Assembly: GCA_004794785.1 (NCBI GenBank)
Contig: SJOL01009422.1
Location: forward strand, 622,584-686,583
DNA length: 64,000 nucleotides
Direction: 5' to 3'
Source of the DNA: Opisthorchis felineus
Taxonomy: Eukaryota > Platyhelminthes > Trematoda > Opisthorchiida > Opisthorchiidae
The translations under genes and the position numbers were made by a program. How positions within the stretch are numbered: the first letter of the stretch is position 1; every line of letters starts with the position of its first letter. This document shows, piece after piece, positions 1-12,589 of this stretch. A model generated the notes under the pieces. The model had not been told where the DNA came from. It saw only the letters and a program-made list of their open reading frames with translations, and made no database searches.

Positions 1-1849
1 CCAATTTCAATACTGAGAGTGAACAAAAGAGACCTTGCGTTTATGGGAGCACACATGAACTTGCAGCATTCATAACCCATTTATGCACGTTTTAGTGCTT
101 CGAGAGCAACTGAAATCCACATGGGATTTGTTTGGGAAGAGGAAGTATTAGTGAGCTACCGTACTTCTTTTAAGGTTCACTGACACCACTGATACAGAAT
201 CGGATCAGAACGTTTAGCAAAACTGCACTACAGAAAGAACCGTAAGTAGTCATTTATAAAGAGAGAACCACAACAGGCTTCAGTGAGATGACGCTCGTCA
301 ATCGATTTCATGGCGTGTTCATTCTAATGAGGTTGTTGTCACCAGCTTTTACTAGGCAAACTGAGCGGCTATATTATTTTACAACTTTAGTGGGTACTAT
401 GACAGTTGTTCCAAGTCTGGTTATAGTGCTTGCCTGAGCGTCGTACTCAGCGCAGCGAGGCCCGTCAAGTAAACCAATAGCTGCTAAATCTGTAACTGCA
501 AAAATCAGTCTCCCAAATGACTTTGGGACGAAGGTGCATTTGAGAAAGGAGATCCCATCAAAATGATCACAGAGGCTACAACTTCAAAGGAGATTAGATG
601 GTCTTCGAAGGATAAGTCGTTACTCTAATGATACCACAAACATTTGTAATCTGACGAACGCATTCCCATTAATGAGGATGATTGTTGAAGTCGATGTCCT
701 ACCATTGGAATGGTCTGCTACAAGCCGACTAAAAACTGGCCAGGAGTCTGCATGTGCCCTAGGTCTGACCCAAATAATTACACTACGACGCGATGCGTAT
801 CCAGTTATCAACTAAGGAATAAAGTCTGACGTTAACAGCAGAACTCTTCATCAAGTCCGAGCAAGCTTAAACTGGGTGAACCGTCAGCCCCTGACTTCCT
901 CGTTGGTATCTTTCTGTCACCTACTCGGACTATGCAACGATGAAGCCAGCTGGCAGGTAAACTCCCGGAAAACGAGATTTTCCGGAAGTATGTACACAGA
1001 ATGTGCTGCTCACACCTATATTGAACGTGAACGCGCGTGTGGACACCAGGTATCATAAGTTGACCCCAGTAGCTCACCTGGGCATCCGCCTATTTGTAGA
1101 ATAATTGAGGGATTTGTCAGGTTGCCTACAAAGTATTATTTAGATTCACAGACCGATTCTCATTGATATAGATTCGTTTTCCACTAAATTGACGACATAT
1201 GAAACAAAGGGCATTCTATGTGACCGCCTAGTTAGCCATAATTTTTTTACTGGGGATTCCACCAATCTTAATGAGATATCCGTGTTGATGGCGTTTCAAT
1301 GGACAGTTCTTTGGACCCTTCACTTGTTGCAAAACCGCTTCGCTGTGATAGGGAAATAGGTTTGTAATATCGGCAGCGTCACTTTTCACTTTGGCGTGCC
1401 TAATTATTAATTCAGAGAAACATTTCGGCTTTATTTTCGTCCCATTTATCAAGGTCGCTTCAAGTTATGTAAACTCAGAGGAAGTCCGGTGAACATTCTA
1501 ACACGCATTAGTTAACACAGAGCTTCACCCAATTACCTTATAAATGTGGCTTGGTTACGATAGTATTCCACCGACCAAGGGCGATCTGCGGGGCCGACCA
1601 ATTAAGTACGAGGAGGTATTCGAGAATGGTTTCCAAGAGTGATTCATCCGAACACAATGCGTCCTAGTACCAAAGTCCGGCCAAATGTCGTCGTCTGATC
1701 GGAAGTGTTTCTCACTATTGCCATCCAAAACGGACAGCACATTTGCAAACAATTGACTAATCTAACGACTTTTCTGGATCATACAAATCTGGCTGCTAAA
1801 CGAGTGATTTTTCAGCCCGCTCTAATCTCTCAGAATGGGGCCTGCCAAG
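1..1849. other. no recognisable gene
   Basis: Only short open frames with no recognisable protein family, and no RNA gene or clear repeat that I can identify. The stretch ends at the 29-bp direct repeat that flanks the inserted element at 1,879-2,156. Confidence 0.6.
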
Positions 1850-1878
1850 ATTAGCGAAATAAACTCATTTGCAAACAA
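1850..1878. repeat. left copy of 29-bp target-site duplication
   Basis: Identical over 29 bp to 2,157-2,185. The pair brackets the hammerhead-bearing element. Confidence 0.8.
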
Positions 1879-2156
1879 ATTTGGTTTCGCGACAGACTCA
1901 CGTGGAACCCAGCTGAATCTCTCGTTTGTGATGTTTTCAGGCAACTGAATGTGCTGCACCAGACCGCCTCATGTTTCAGTTGGTACGATATTCGAGATAT
2001 CGTGCGAGATGTATATACGTAATGCACTACTCACAAGGTTGCTGAAAATTCTTCGACAGCCCACGACCGGTTTCGCCCTTCTTGGGGCTCATCATATAGG
2101 CACAGTCCCCAAGTTTTCGTCAAACTTATGTTCTGCTTGAAACCAAATTGCACGAA
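1879..2156 (-). mobile_element. 278-bp hammerhead-bearing SINE-like element
   Basis: A non-coding insertion bounded by a perfect 29-bp direct repeat (1,850-1,878 and 2,157-2,185), read as a target-site duplication. Its ends carry a short inverted match (aatttggtttc near 1,876 and gaaaccaaatt near 2,140). A degenerate hammerhead ribozyme lies near one end on the minus strand. Related sequence recurs at 22,440-22,800, 23,420-23,560, 52,960-53,010 and 60,745-60,860, so it belongs to a dispersed family. No protein is encoded. The orientation is inferred from the ribozyme. It could be a retrozyme-like or SINE-like element; the class is not settled. Confidence 0.7.
2055..2105 (-). ncRNA. hammerhead ribozyme, type 1, core damaged
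   Basis: On the minus strand the order is TGATGA, stem II GCCC/GGGC closed by loop CAAGAA, GAAA, ACCGGU as a very short stem III, and a C cleavage position. The stem I strands resemble GCCUAU and GUGGGC. The first core base (expected C before TGATGA, at 2,095) is A, so this copy is probably inactive. Confidence 0.65.
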
Positions 2157-2185
2157 ATTAGCGAAATAAACTCATTTGCAAACAA
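2157..2185. repeat. right copy of 29-bp target-site duplication
   Basis: Identical over 29 bp to 1,850-1,878. It directly abuts a second, oppositely oriented copy of the same element family that starts at 2,186. Confidence 0.8.
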
Positions 2186-2260
2186 GTAGAACATAAGGTC
2201 CACGGAAACTCGGGGACTCAAGAAGGGCTAAACCGGTCGTGGGTTGTCGAAGAAGTTTCA
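2186..2260 (+). mobile_element. truncated, inverted copy of the hammerhead element
   Basis: Starts with the reverse complement of the other copy's 3' end (gtagaacataagg) and carries a hammerhead remnant near 2,216-2,255. That remnant has lost the CTGATGA box but keeps aagaagggc, a mutated GAAA and ACCGGTC. It lies head-to-head with the 278-bp element. Confidence 0.6.
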
Positions 2261-2299
2261 GAAGTCTGAGCAGTTTTACAGGATAGGCGATCAGTTTAG

Positions 2300-4680
2300 C
2301 ATGATTCACGATCTTCCTCAGTGACCAGTGCACAATACTGATAACTAAACTAGAGGAATTCACAACTACGGTGGGCGGCTTTCCAGGATGGTTAGGCAGC
2401 AGTGGAGACTCAATGGGTGCTCCAAAAACACGTGCAAGGTGTCACTAGAACTTAACCAGAACGCGCAAATTACAGACCTTCCGATATACTAACAAGCCGA
2501 AAGTGTCACAAAAGAGAGACCTTGTAAATCCATAGTCCGCCGGGTAGTCCGAACAAACATTATGCCAATAAAAGCAAGCAAGATTGATCCCGAATTATGT
2601 TTGGTGTAGAAGTGGGCCAAGATTTCTCCGTCTTGTATGACCGAAGAACTGGAATCCGGGCTGAAAAAATGCCTCCTGTTTTAAACTCTACTGTTTGTGC
2701 TTTTCTCTTCTATTCCCCTACCGTGCCAGTGGCAATGAAGCCATCAGAAGCGCGCACATCACGCGTTAGTCTCTCCTTTGGTTGTAGTTCCACAGGATAT
2801 GATATTCTTCTGACTTGTTTGCTGCTACATATGCATCCCAGCAAGCAAAGGTGGTCTTATATACGTATGCGCAGAGGAAGTTGTAGCGCTGGCTGGAGAA
2901 GCTTGAAGCTAAGATGTGAGTCAAGAGGCAGTTTCTGTACAAGGAGTATTTTTTGATTGGGTATTTACGGCTCTCAGCAATTTCCACTTTACAGTGCTGC
3001 ACATTCTTCAGTGAACCCTTGGTTATCGTTGTATGCCGCCAAAATAAGCTGACCTAGAAGCAGCTCGTCAAAATCTCTGTTGCATTCTGTGATGTTCTTT
3101 GAGTTTTACGCAATTTTTTCTGTCTACTAACGATAATGAGTGCGCGTCTGATATGTTTCAGTGAAGTCTAGTGAATTTTTAGGTTGTCCATGATTAGATC
3201 ATGGCTCATCAACGAGTGGTAGTCATGATCAGCAATTTTGTATCGGTGATCCTATAGCATCTCTGGTTGAACGGGCGAGCGTAACGCATCTTAACTACAG
3301 GTTAGGGCAGTGGTCAAAATAGATTTAATAAGTTTTCGCACTGTTTTAGCACGCCGCACGACCGAGTAGGAGTTATGATGCAACCAAATAGAAATCGATA
3401 ATTGATTCAACTAAGCAGTATGGCTGATAGTGAATAATATCATCCGCAGATAGGACATGGCGCAGTGTGTATATTGAATCTGCCCTTGTCCAACGAACGA
3501 AGTCCCTCGCCGGAGGCCAGCTGGCAGTTTACACTGTTGTAGTCTCTCTAGGGGCAGCATCACTTCGCAGAGGTATTTAGTTCTGGCGGTCACCAGAGTT
3601 ATGGTGTTTGTCCAAAATGACAGTAGGTTGTCATGAGGTTGTGTGGTGAACAGATTTGTTTCCGTGCTTCTATAGTGATAAAACATAACAAGACACCTCA
3701 ACCGGTCAGAAAAAATGCATATAAACAGATGTTATAGGTAGTACATTGCGCAGATACTAGAGGTCTTTTTGGGTGGTTAGGATCACACATTTGTACAACG
3801 TAAGTTTGTATGACGTAGACTAACTTGTTTGAGAAAAGGATAATGAGTGCGAGGACTGGGTTTGCACAACTGTATGGCAACAGCGCCAGCTGCTACTAAT
3901 TTCCCACTTCTCTTTGGTTCAGAGTAGTCACCTGTGACAAACATGATGAGGAAAACCGACTGATCGATATTGATCTGGTGGACGGATGGCACTAGTGATC
4001 CCGTGAACCGATACGCTGGTAACAGAGTTTAAGCAGTATACAAATGCAATACACATGACTTCACAGGAATAGCTGAAATAGTGTCCCAGAAGTAACTCTG
4101 TAAAAATGGTAAAAAGGCTTCGAAGTGAAGATGATATGGTGTCTCCCTCGGGTCACAGGTTGAAGTTCAATGTTCACTCTTTTACGATAAATAACCTCGA
4201 TATTCGGATGCGTGCATGCTAGTGGCTGCGTGCACGATAGTGCTTGCATGTGCGTATGCCAGAGTGCATGGCTGTACGTAAACGTATATACAGAGCCACA
4301 AAAGGCCTTGCGGCATGATACTCTAAAACAGAGACCACTTATTACGCCTTATTACTTTGAAGGGACTCACGTATGCGTGCCCATGTGGCATTCCAGTAGA
4401 AGAAATGAGTACCTGTTTTTCTGAACTTGGGGAAAAACGATGGTGCGTAAATTGCGGCTATCAGCCCTGCATGAGTCGACTGAGAGGAGGAGGGGTGAGA
4501 TTCCACTGTTCTAAGTGAAGCCAAACGAAATAGTGACATTCCCAGAGGGGAATCGCAACGTGGCTATTCACGAAATCTCGGAGATTTTCATTCTGGAAAG
4601 TCGATAAAGGACATGCAACATTCGCCAGCACTCTGTCAGTCTGCTTTGGATGGCAAGGAGACCAAGGCATGTGATCATGA
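2300..4680. other. no recognisable gene
   Basis: The longest frame is 2,597-2,956 (plus strand, 119 codons); it has no recognisable domain. A 96-codon minus-strand frame at 3,411-3,701 is also unrecognised. No splice-linked exons or known repeats were found. Confidence 0.5.
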
Positions 4681-6350
4681 GAAGAGTGTTGAGTTCGGTA
4701 GAATGAGAGAAACTATTTGGCGGCGCTCACTGACCGAGACTCATACACGGCGGCTAACTGGCAATTCTAGAGACAGGCGGACGCGGTAGAGGTTTGTGGA
4801 CGATTTTTATTCAATCTTATTAAGTGTGTTATATCTAGGGAGAATTTCAATCTGGGAAATAGCGCTTTGTGATCACAAGCTTGTGGGGCGTCAGTGGTGG
4901 TAGCCGATGGTAAGTGATTTTTGGGAGCCAGATGTGGATGGAGGATGTGAGATCCACGTGTTGGTACGGTATTCAGCTAATGTGTAGGATGGATTGGACA
5001 AACTCTGACCGGTATTATTGGGTACGTGGGAGCGGGTGTGATGCGTACTGAAGTCGTTATTCAAGTTGTCCGCTGTGAATAGGAGAAAAGACATGCTAAA
5101 TTGTGTTGGTAAGATGTACCTAGGGCGATGTTGTTTGAGTCCGTTAAGTATTAAGCGTTAAGACGAGGGCAAATGCAAGCTACAAGGAGTCATTTGGCGG
5201 GTTGTGTTAGGGGTCATGGTACTGGGACGGAGGGCAGGTGATGGATATTTATCGAGCATCGTCAACCATGGTTGTCGTCTCCCACAGAATGGCGTAGCTT
5301 ATAGGCACGGATGGGTATTATAGACAAAACGGGGTCGCTAGGGAGACTAAATGTATTTACAATGGATCATGCATTCGATGATGATGCAGGGGCGTGGTAC
5401 TGGTAGAGGTTTGGCAAAGTTATCAAGAGTGGGAGATATAGCGAATTCGATGAGCATGTTGACGAGGTACAGGGTACAGGAGCGGTGTGAATTTTGGTAG
5501 GAGTTGTGGGACGATGGTCTTTACGGCATGGACGGGATGGCTGTATAAATAAAGCGTTTGTGGAGATGAATTTCCATACTTATTCTCAAGGTTTACCTAG
5601 GCACTGGGTTCGTTGAGAAAAGCGTGGAAGTGGAAAACACGATTGAGTGGATAGCCGGCTTGGTAATGTGGGCAATATGGTGCTGTCGAGATAGAGGTGT
5701 CCAGTGTACTGGCACCGGAAGTTAATAGGACGATTCAGATTGTCCAGGTTGCCCAGTTATCAGGATCCCTGCTACTCTGCAGGGGGCAGTGGGGAGGAAT
5801 GGTTTTTATAGTATGCAGATCATGACGATTGTTAGGTTTGTGTGTCTCAGTGGATTGTGGGATTGTCACAGAGTCAGAGTAAGTGGCAATATGATGGTCC
5901 GATGATGGAACAGGATTCCTGGTGTCGTTGATGGTAATTTGTAAGTTAGGTGTGCGGCAAGATTTATGCTGTACTGTTGTGAATAATACTCGGGTGAATG
6001 AATGACAGGTATCGCGTGGGAAAAGAATGTATTAGAACTGGGAAATAGGCAATGGGGTCAGTGTGGAGGTAATGGATTCTAATTTCCGATGGAAATTATC
6101 ATGCTATTGTTTGTGGGCAGGTCATCTTGTCCGTGAGGGTCTATATTGGCAAGAGGCGGTGACGTAGTTCAGATTACTATTTGGGGTAGTAGGAAGGAGA
6201 GCGGATGTTGCCACATGTTGCCACACAGTCTCCGATTTGCTATGAGAAGGTTATCAAGAGGTCAGAGTCGTGACTACTGACTTCGGATGTTCAGCGTTAG
6301 AGGGCACTGGGCACATCTGGATCTCTGGCTCTTTAGGTGCGTAATTAGGT
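4681..6350. other. strand-asymmetric G-rich stretch, no gene
   Basis: The plus strand is strongly G over C. For example, 5,401-5,520 holds 46 G and 11 C by hand count. No open frame of note and no clear tandem period. It may be a decayed repeat or reflect transcription-linked skew. Confidence 0.5.
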
Positions 6351-7400
6351 TTTGATATTCATATAGGTGAGAGGTTTGGGGAGCTTGGTGAACTGTTCTG
6401 ATTAAGTGAGATCAGGCGACACACGTTTACGTTCGCGACAACCTGTGTTATGGAAAACATGTGGCAAAATTTTGTCGTGAACCTAATGTTAAGAGATGCA
6501 ATTTCGGATTGGGATGGAATATCAAAATACTTACACCCGAAGACACATGATAACCATCTTTTACGGTCGACCAGGTGTTCTAATTTCACGGACTTTCCCA
6601 CCTTACACGCATCACCAGTGATATCCCAAGACGTTTTCAATAAGTATGAGCAGAGGAAATGCAGTTTTGTGCAATGAAATTGGCGTCGTTGCCATGGTTA
6701 ACCCGTTTCCACTGAAACTGTTATGCCGCGAGGTTCGGCTGCGAGGACACCGGTTATTTGGATTGTCTGAGCCGCTACTTTATTGATACTTCAACCGAAT
6801 GAGAAAAATGGACAAGACCCACACGAATTAACCACCCTATTTGATGTGCAGCACCAAACTTTCAAGCTACCCATTGTTACTAATGCAACCATGGTAGTCT
6901 GTCGGAACATTTTGCCTTAATTTAAGAGCGTTCTTCCAATGCCACGGACATTTTTTGTACATGCAGCTCGGCCTTGTTCTCGAAATAAGGTGAGTGCGAT
7001 TCTGTGCACTTGCGATTTTCTTGCAAATAAGCCGGTATTTTGATGCTTTTGACTAGAAACAATGGTGCTTACCCATTTCATAATTGAAAATTTCCTCATC
7101 TGCCAAGCGGAAGTTCTCTATGCCTTTTTCATTCATTTCACTCAGGATCAGTCGATATCTCAAACACCCTGTGGAACTCACTCTCCCACAACTGACGTGA
7201 TATGCCTACACGCAGTTTCATATGACAGAATGACAGATATCCATGTGTATGCACTATGGCAGACCTACCAAACTGTCTCATTAGGGCTGCTGACGAACAG
7301 CTCAGGACATGTGTAAAAAGACATAGCCTGGTCACAAACTGCAAAGGACCGCTGAATGCTTTATGGATAATCAGTTGGCAGAAAATACATCGTGTTCTTT
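6351..7400. other. skew transition, no gene
   Basis: Overlapping 60-95 codon frames on both strands show no family resemblance. The strong G-over-C bias of the left side ends here and C-over-G bias begins to the right. Confidence 0.4.
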
Positions 7401-7937
7401 TTTAGCAGAGCCTGTGGCCACTAGGCAACTAAAACTGTGTCCAAAAACGGTGGTTTTAATGGTAACCATGCCCTCGTAGGACAAAAGGAAAGAAACTGGA
7501 TGCTCACCCGTTCCTATAATCACAAATGCAATCACCTGTTCTGTCCCCCACCCCCTGATCCCTCAGGTTTGACATGTGAAACACCATACATAATCTCCCA
7601 TTAACCTGACCGTTGGCATTCCCATCTCGATCCATTGAATATCCGCTATATTGGCGTTCATACAATTCCCCTATCCACCCATGGTTTGTTGGCTGTCCTC
7701 GTCTGGTTGATATTTACAATAATGTACATTCGGCGGGACCCAACCGAACCCATACACAGTCTGCAGATGGTTGTGGGATTTGAAGAATTCGAGTCCGCAT
7801 CACACTACTTTGAAGTATCCTTCTCCTGATCTGGTGCAGCTTTCCGCTACTGCATCCAGACATCAGGTTTACTACTCAAACTAGTTCGGATTTGATTAGT
7901 ATGAAGTACGTTTTTACAGAGTTACGTTTGCACATGA

Positions 7938-7940
<3 letters not shown>

Positions 7941-7974
<34 letters not shown>
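7941..7974. repeat. (AT)17 microsatellite
   Basis: Uninterrupted AT dinucleotide run of 34 bp. Confidence 0.95.
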
Positions 7975-7976
<2 letters not shown>

Positions 7977-8384
7977 ACGATTGGCAGGAATATTAGACAG
8001 GTAGTGTAAATACTGTGAGGCCTTATGTATCAACAACCATGCACACCACCGATTATCTAAAGAATGTGAAGTACTACTCCAAAATGTTCATCCGCAAATG
8101 TTGGGCGTCTTTTATGGTCACTTGGTACTGTCACTGGGAGGGAATAAAATGCTACAGGTCATCTGAGCAGAGGACGACGGCTTTCGTCTGGTCCTTTATG
8201 TGAGACTTCCTCTAAAATATGACACACTCTACGACAGCCTTGCAGCGACCTTAAACAAAACCCTAGATATGTAATCTACCACAATTGGTCCCTTAAATAG
8301 ATTTCCGTAGCTATACTTGGAAGCAGACCATGTGTTTGGTTTCAGTGTTTCCATCTACCTACAGTATTCCAGCCAAATAGTTGT

Positions 8385-8475
8385 TTATTCGCGAGTGGTT
8401 ACAAGCCATTAGATGTAAATTTAAGTATCTCATCTGCACAGTTTTTAAGCGTTAACATCCCCAAGTGCCCTCGTG
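8385..8475. repeat. short dispersed repeat, also at 49,410-49,500
   Basis: The sequence around gtggttacaagccattag and catctgcacagtttttaa resembles 49,425-49,490, just upstream of an RTE reverse-transcriptase fragment. It may be part of the same LINE. Confidence 0.35.
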
Positions 8476-9299
8476 AACTATCCAAAAGGTTCTTTTAATC
8501 TTAGCCAGTAATGGACAAACGCTGCAAAGCCACCTGATAAACAGCCAACTGCAAATCGGATCCCTAAGTTCCCGACCAAACGCTACCTTCCACCAGAAGC
8601 GCTTTGACTGTGCATTGACGCTCGGCCTGACATTGATTGCATGCTTTGTCAGTAGTATATACCATTACACACCTCCCTGTTCAAAGACTTGCATTCCTAC
8701 CACCGATGTTCAATTAGTCTCAGCTAGATCAGGCTAAGAATGTGTTCCATTTGGCACCTCTTTGGGCGTAATGTGTCACTTTCGAAGTCTACAACCTTAC
8801 ACTGGCTTTCCCATTCTCGGAGGTCCTCAGGCAGGCGAATGTCCCTGAGTTTGTACCCATCTTCCTTCTTATGTCAACTCCAACTTCTAGGTAAGTGGAC
8901 TTGTGCACCCGTTTGCTACTGAAAGTTAGTGTGCCATTTGGAAGTGGAATTATTGAAAACTAGGGGACCATGCTGGCCCGATGGGGCTCGAGAAGGGCGA
9001 ATACAAATACCTTTCACCGATATATAAGCAGTATGGAAAATACGTAATCTTGAGTGCTCTTCCAAATGAAAAGTGTGGCGGCGTCTGGGTAGCACATTCA
9101 TTTGAGGGCAATCACAGACGGAGGATGGAGTTGAGTTATTATCTCTTCGAATAGCTTTGAAAATATCAAGCTGTGCCGGTTTTTTTATTTATTTCTCCTT
9201 CAACCAAGTCTCCATTACCACATACTGCCGCCTAAGTGTTGACTGTCCATCCAGATCGGAGGCATGCGGAGCCAGACGATTTGGGCTAACTTGCCGGTG

Positions 9300-10984
9300 G
9301 GTTTAAAAAGTTCGTTTCTTGCATAAAGGCTTTCTTTACCACACGGTGCTGAGTTTCATCTGTCACATCTTCCCAGGTTCAGGACACAACGATCACCATT
9401 AGTTCCACTTGAACATAACCCTTTGAGGTGCCCACGAGGGCGCATACTCTCACTATGGTGTGATGTCTCGATAAGGATCTGAAGATATCATAGACTGAGG
9501 CTCATGATCTGCTGACATGGTCCGTATCTTTAGGAGCCCACTGTGCCTGTCAGAAATTCCTGCACCAAATCCCAGCGGGAACTATTATCAATACCAGCTG
9601 CCCATCGTGGCAATGTAAAATGGCATACAGCAATCCCTAAACAGAAACAAAATCGGAAATGAGGGATCTGTTCCCCCTTAGAAAGAAGTGAAGGGGAATG
9701 GCTGCTGTGAATTTTCTGGAAGGCAGCCAATCTTAGGAGGATTTCTCTGGGATCATTTTGTTATAGAGTTCGGTCTAACACTTTCGAGAACAACTGGTGT
9801 GCGTGTATTCTATAGGTTGAGTGATTCTATAGATCACTGACGCCAAGTATGTGACAAAGTTGGTTAAGATTCCCTCGCTTTCCTTTAAGGACGTCCGTCA
9901 CACTCCACAGTGTGCTCACAAGACTGAACACACGTCAGTACGGTTTTATCTTCTTTTTGCAAGTTTTCTGAGCTAGTGGCGGACCTTAGGCCACGTCTAA
10001 GCAAGCATCGTCTTCTGAAATTGAGAATTTCACACTTAAAGGTGATTTGGCAGCCACCAGTCAAGGGAGGGAATACGCTTCATAACCTGCAGATTGAATC
10101 TACACTTGAAATACGGTGGGGGCTCTCTAAGGCTTTAATATCATCATTATTATCACCAGAGACAGCAATATTAGCGTCGACAGTGATGCTTCACTGTCGT
10201 ACAAAGGAAATTTTTTCTAATTGCATCTGAATCCTTAGGGTGAAAAGCAGATAAAAGAGTGAACGAGAGATTGACCTGGTGCTGGCCTAGACAGACATTC
10301 TGAGTTGCCTATGCGTTCAAACGCTCAGTCGGACAATCTCGAAAGAAGCTGACTGCGCAACCGCCGCCATATCTTGCAACGTCCCAAGGAAAGATAAATG
10401 AGGTACTTCGGGAACTCCATTATAGAAGCCAGACCGTACCAGCAACGCTCAAACTCCTCGTTCCCTCTTTGAAATTATTTTGGCAAGTTTTTGCTGTTAT
10501 GAAGAAGACACAAAGAAGAACACCCTTCTCGACAGAATTTGTTTTGGCACAGAAAATTAACAGTGGCCGAAGATTATTCCAGCTGATTTGGAAACCGCCT
10601 GAGTGAAACAACCAAGGATCAAACTAATACGGCCATCTTCAACGTCAACTGCTGGGCCGGACATCTTGTTGCCACGCTCTGCTACTCAGTTGGATCCTAC
10701 AATTGAAGAAGTATCTAGGACTGTGAAACTGGAACAGCTTACGGCCTCTGAAGCGTAGGGTTCTATACGATCTCTCAGGCGTCACCGAATTCTTGGTCAT
10801 AACGACCTCTAAACCGTATTGTTTAAGGATGATGTACATCCTTCAGTCGGTGTTCGTCTAATCTGTTTGCCTCTGTCTGTGAAGTAAGGTTCCCAAGGCA
10901 ACTGGCAAAGCCTGTGATAGTGTCCGTTTTTAGAACAAGGGCCCGCAGCAAGTGCGGTAATCACAGGGAATCATGTTAATCAGA
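9300..10984. other. no recognisable gene; one dispersed repeat
   Basis: Short frames only. The interval 10,145-10,260 matches 12,060-12,180 in the same orientation. Confidence 0.45.
10145..10260 (+). repeat. local direct repeat, copy 1
   Basis: Matches 12,060-12,180: both contain tcatcat, gagacag, a cgtcga/ctgtcgatagtgatgct segment and a following gtcgta-c stretch, with moderate divergence. Confidence 0.55.
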
Positions 10985-12010
10985 GTCTGAACGAGGCTCT
11001 TGGCTTCGTTTATCCTTTCTCATCTTATGGCGCCTCGTGGACTATCGACTCGGTGGCAACAAGCAAAATTTTGACCCGAAAGTGGATTCGTTGACCAAAA
11101 CATTACACTCCTTCACGGGCCAAAAGAAAGACGCACGTACAAAGAACCCAGAATTTTAGTATTCGTGGATGTTTATGGCGCATGCGACTCGGTTGGCAGA
11201 GAGGTTGTTCTTGAAATGCCTGCTCAACAAGGCACTGCCCGAAATTTGGTGAAAATAAGAAGTTCTTTGTATTCTCAAACTTTCAGACGTGTGATAGTAT
11301 ACTGAAAGCTTGTGAAGAACTTCCATACACAAACTGGTGTCCGTGAGCAATAGATGAACCATCCAAATTCATTCCGCCATTTGGCATGTGCTTCGCACCC
11401 ACAAAGTGCAGTCACTGCACACGCCACTTACAATCCGGGGAGAGACACTCGAAGTTGTGGAGCGTTTTGCATACCTTGTAAGTTGCATTAGTTCTGAATG
11501 TAATGTGACAGAACAGGTCAGTGCACGAATCTGCGAGGCTCCGTTCATGCTTGCCGGTTTGAGATTTCTATGGTGTCAGAGCGTTATATCCCCGAATCTC
11601 GAGGGACATGTATCAGGCTAGAGTGGAGCTGTTTTGTAGTGTGGCTGTTAGACATGGCCCTTTCAAGCAAAGGAACTGAGACGCCTTCATTTCTTCTGCA
11701 ACCGTTGTCTTAAAACCTTAGATTGTGTGGGTTGTTGTTGGCTAATCTTCAACCACAGAACTAGAAGACTTGTGTTCGCTGGCAAAACGGGGACTCACAC
11801 CGAAGCGCGCCCAGCACCAGAATCTGCATTGGTAAGGTCAGGTATTGCGCGTGCCAAACAATCGTTATGCGAATACAGCACTGTTTTCCTTGCTTAAAAA
11901 GTGTGGCGGAGGTAGAGCTTTGGCTAACCTTTCACTGGTCAGAGGAGAATGAAACAGATGACGAAAAGTCTGGGTGCCGTGTGTGCGACTCGCCTTTCAA
12001 GAGGCCTTCG
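10985..12010 (+). pseudogene. RTE-type LINE reverse transcriptase fragment, decayed
   Basis: Reading across frameshifts and stops gives, in order: a segment like LLASFILSHL near 11,000; ESGFVDQNITLLHG at about 11,079; VFVDVYGACDSVGREV at about 11,160, the RT motif usually FLDxxxAFDSVDREVL; LYSQTFRRV and a GVRQ-like end; a deletion of the QGCPLSPFLFN block; FGMCFAPTKC at about 11,370; LTIRGETLEVVERFAYLVSCIS; and a tail like the LINE C-terminus near 11,940-12,010. Non-functional: stops, frameshifts and loss of the catalytic centre. Confidence 0.8.
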
Positions 12011-12059
12011 TCCACTTCCATTATGACGTCGATTTTTTGGTCAGGAGTGGAGAAGTCCA

Positions 12060-12180
12060 TGCCCTCATCATCTTCGGAGACAGAGGCATCACTGTCGATA
12101 GTGATGCTTAAGCGTCGTACTACAAAAAAGCTTGTCCAATTATATTTGAAGCCTTGTAGTGAAGACAAAAGAAAAAAATT
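12060..12180 (+). repeat. local direct repeat, copy 2
   Basis: Counterpart of 10,145-10,260, lying directly after the LINE fragment. It may be LINE 3' untranslated sequence duplicated locally. Confidence 0.5.
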
Positions 12181-12589
12181 GAAAGAAGGCTGGACCTGTT
12201 GCTTTGGTCCTGTGGTTACTACATTCACTGCAAGTACCCTTTTGAATAGTGGCACTATTGTGTACTCACCAAAGGCTGTCAAGACGAGGGGGCGACAACG
12301 TTTGAGTAGAAATGTACGCTAAAAAACTTCCTAGGCTGAAGGAAGCTCCGTTTTTACAACTTCCTTTCTATTAAAAGCTCGATATCCGGACTCAGTTTAG
12401 GTGATGACTCACTGAATTATTATTCTAACGATCGAAACGTTCTCCCCTGCTAATAATTAGAGAGCCATCCAAGTCCATGGCAAGGGGCTTTCGGGGACCA
12501 TTTGAAAGAATCAAGCCGAACAATGTTTTCACCTTTCCAGCGTCTTTCACACCTTCCATTTCTTAGGCCTTTTGGACCCACCAAGCTTA

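Larger units (their letters stand above)
7401..9300. other. strand-asymmetric C-rich stretch, no gene
   Basis: The plus strand is C over G (7,501-7,560 holds 25 C and 6 G by hand count), the opposite of 4.7-6.3 kb. No coding frame is recognised. It contains the AT microsatellite at 7,941 and a possible hammerhead remnant near 8,974-9,002. Confidence 0.5.

Noticed and set aside
8974..9002. Possible hammerhead (ccgatggggctcgagaaggg)
   Set aside because: Looks like a type-1 remnant, but the core box is CGATGGG and ACCGGT is absent; kept only as a note.
11867..12322. 151-codon plus-strand frame as a gene
   Set aside because: Its first part aligns by nucleotide with the LINE C-terminal tail in another frame, and the rest is the local repeat also found at 10,145. 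It is a transposon shadow.
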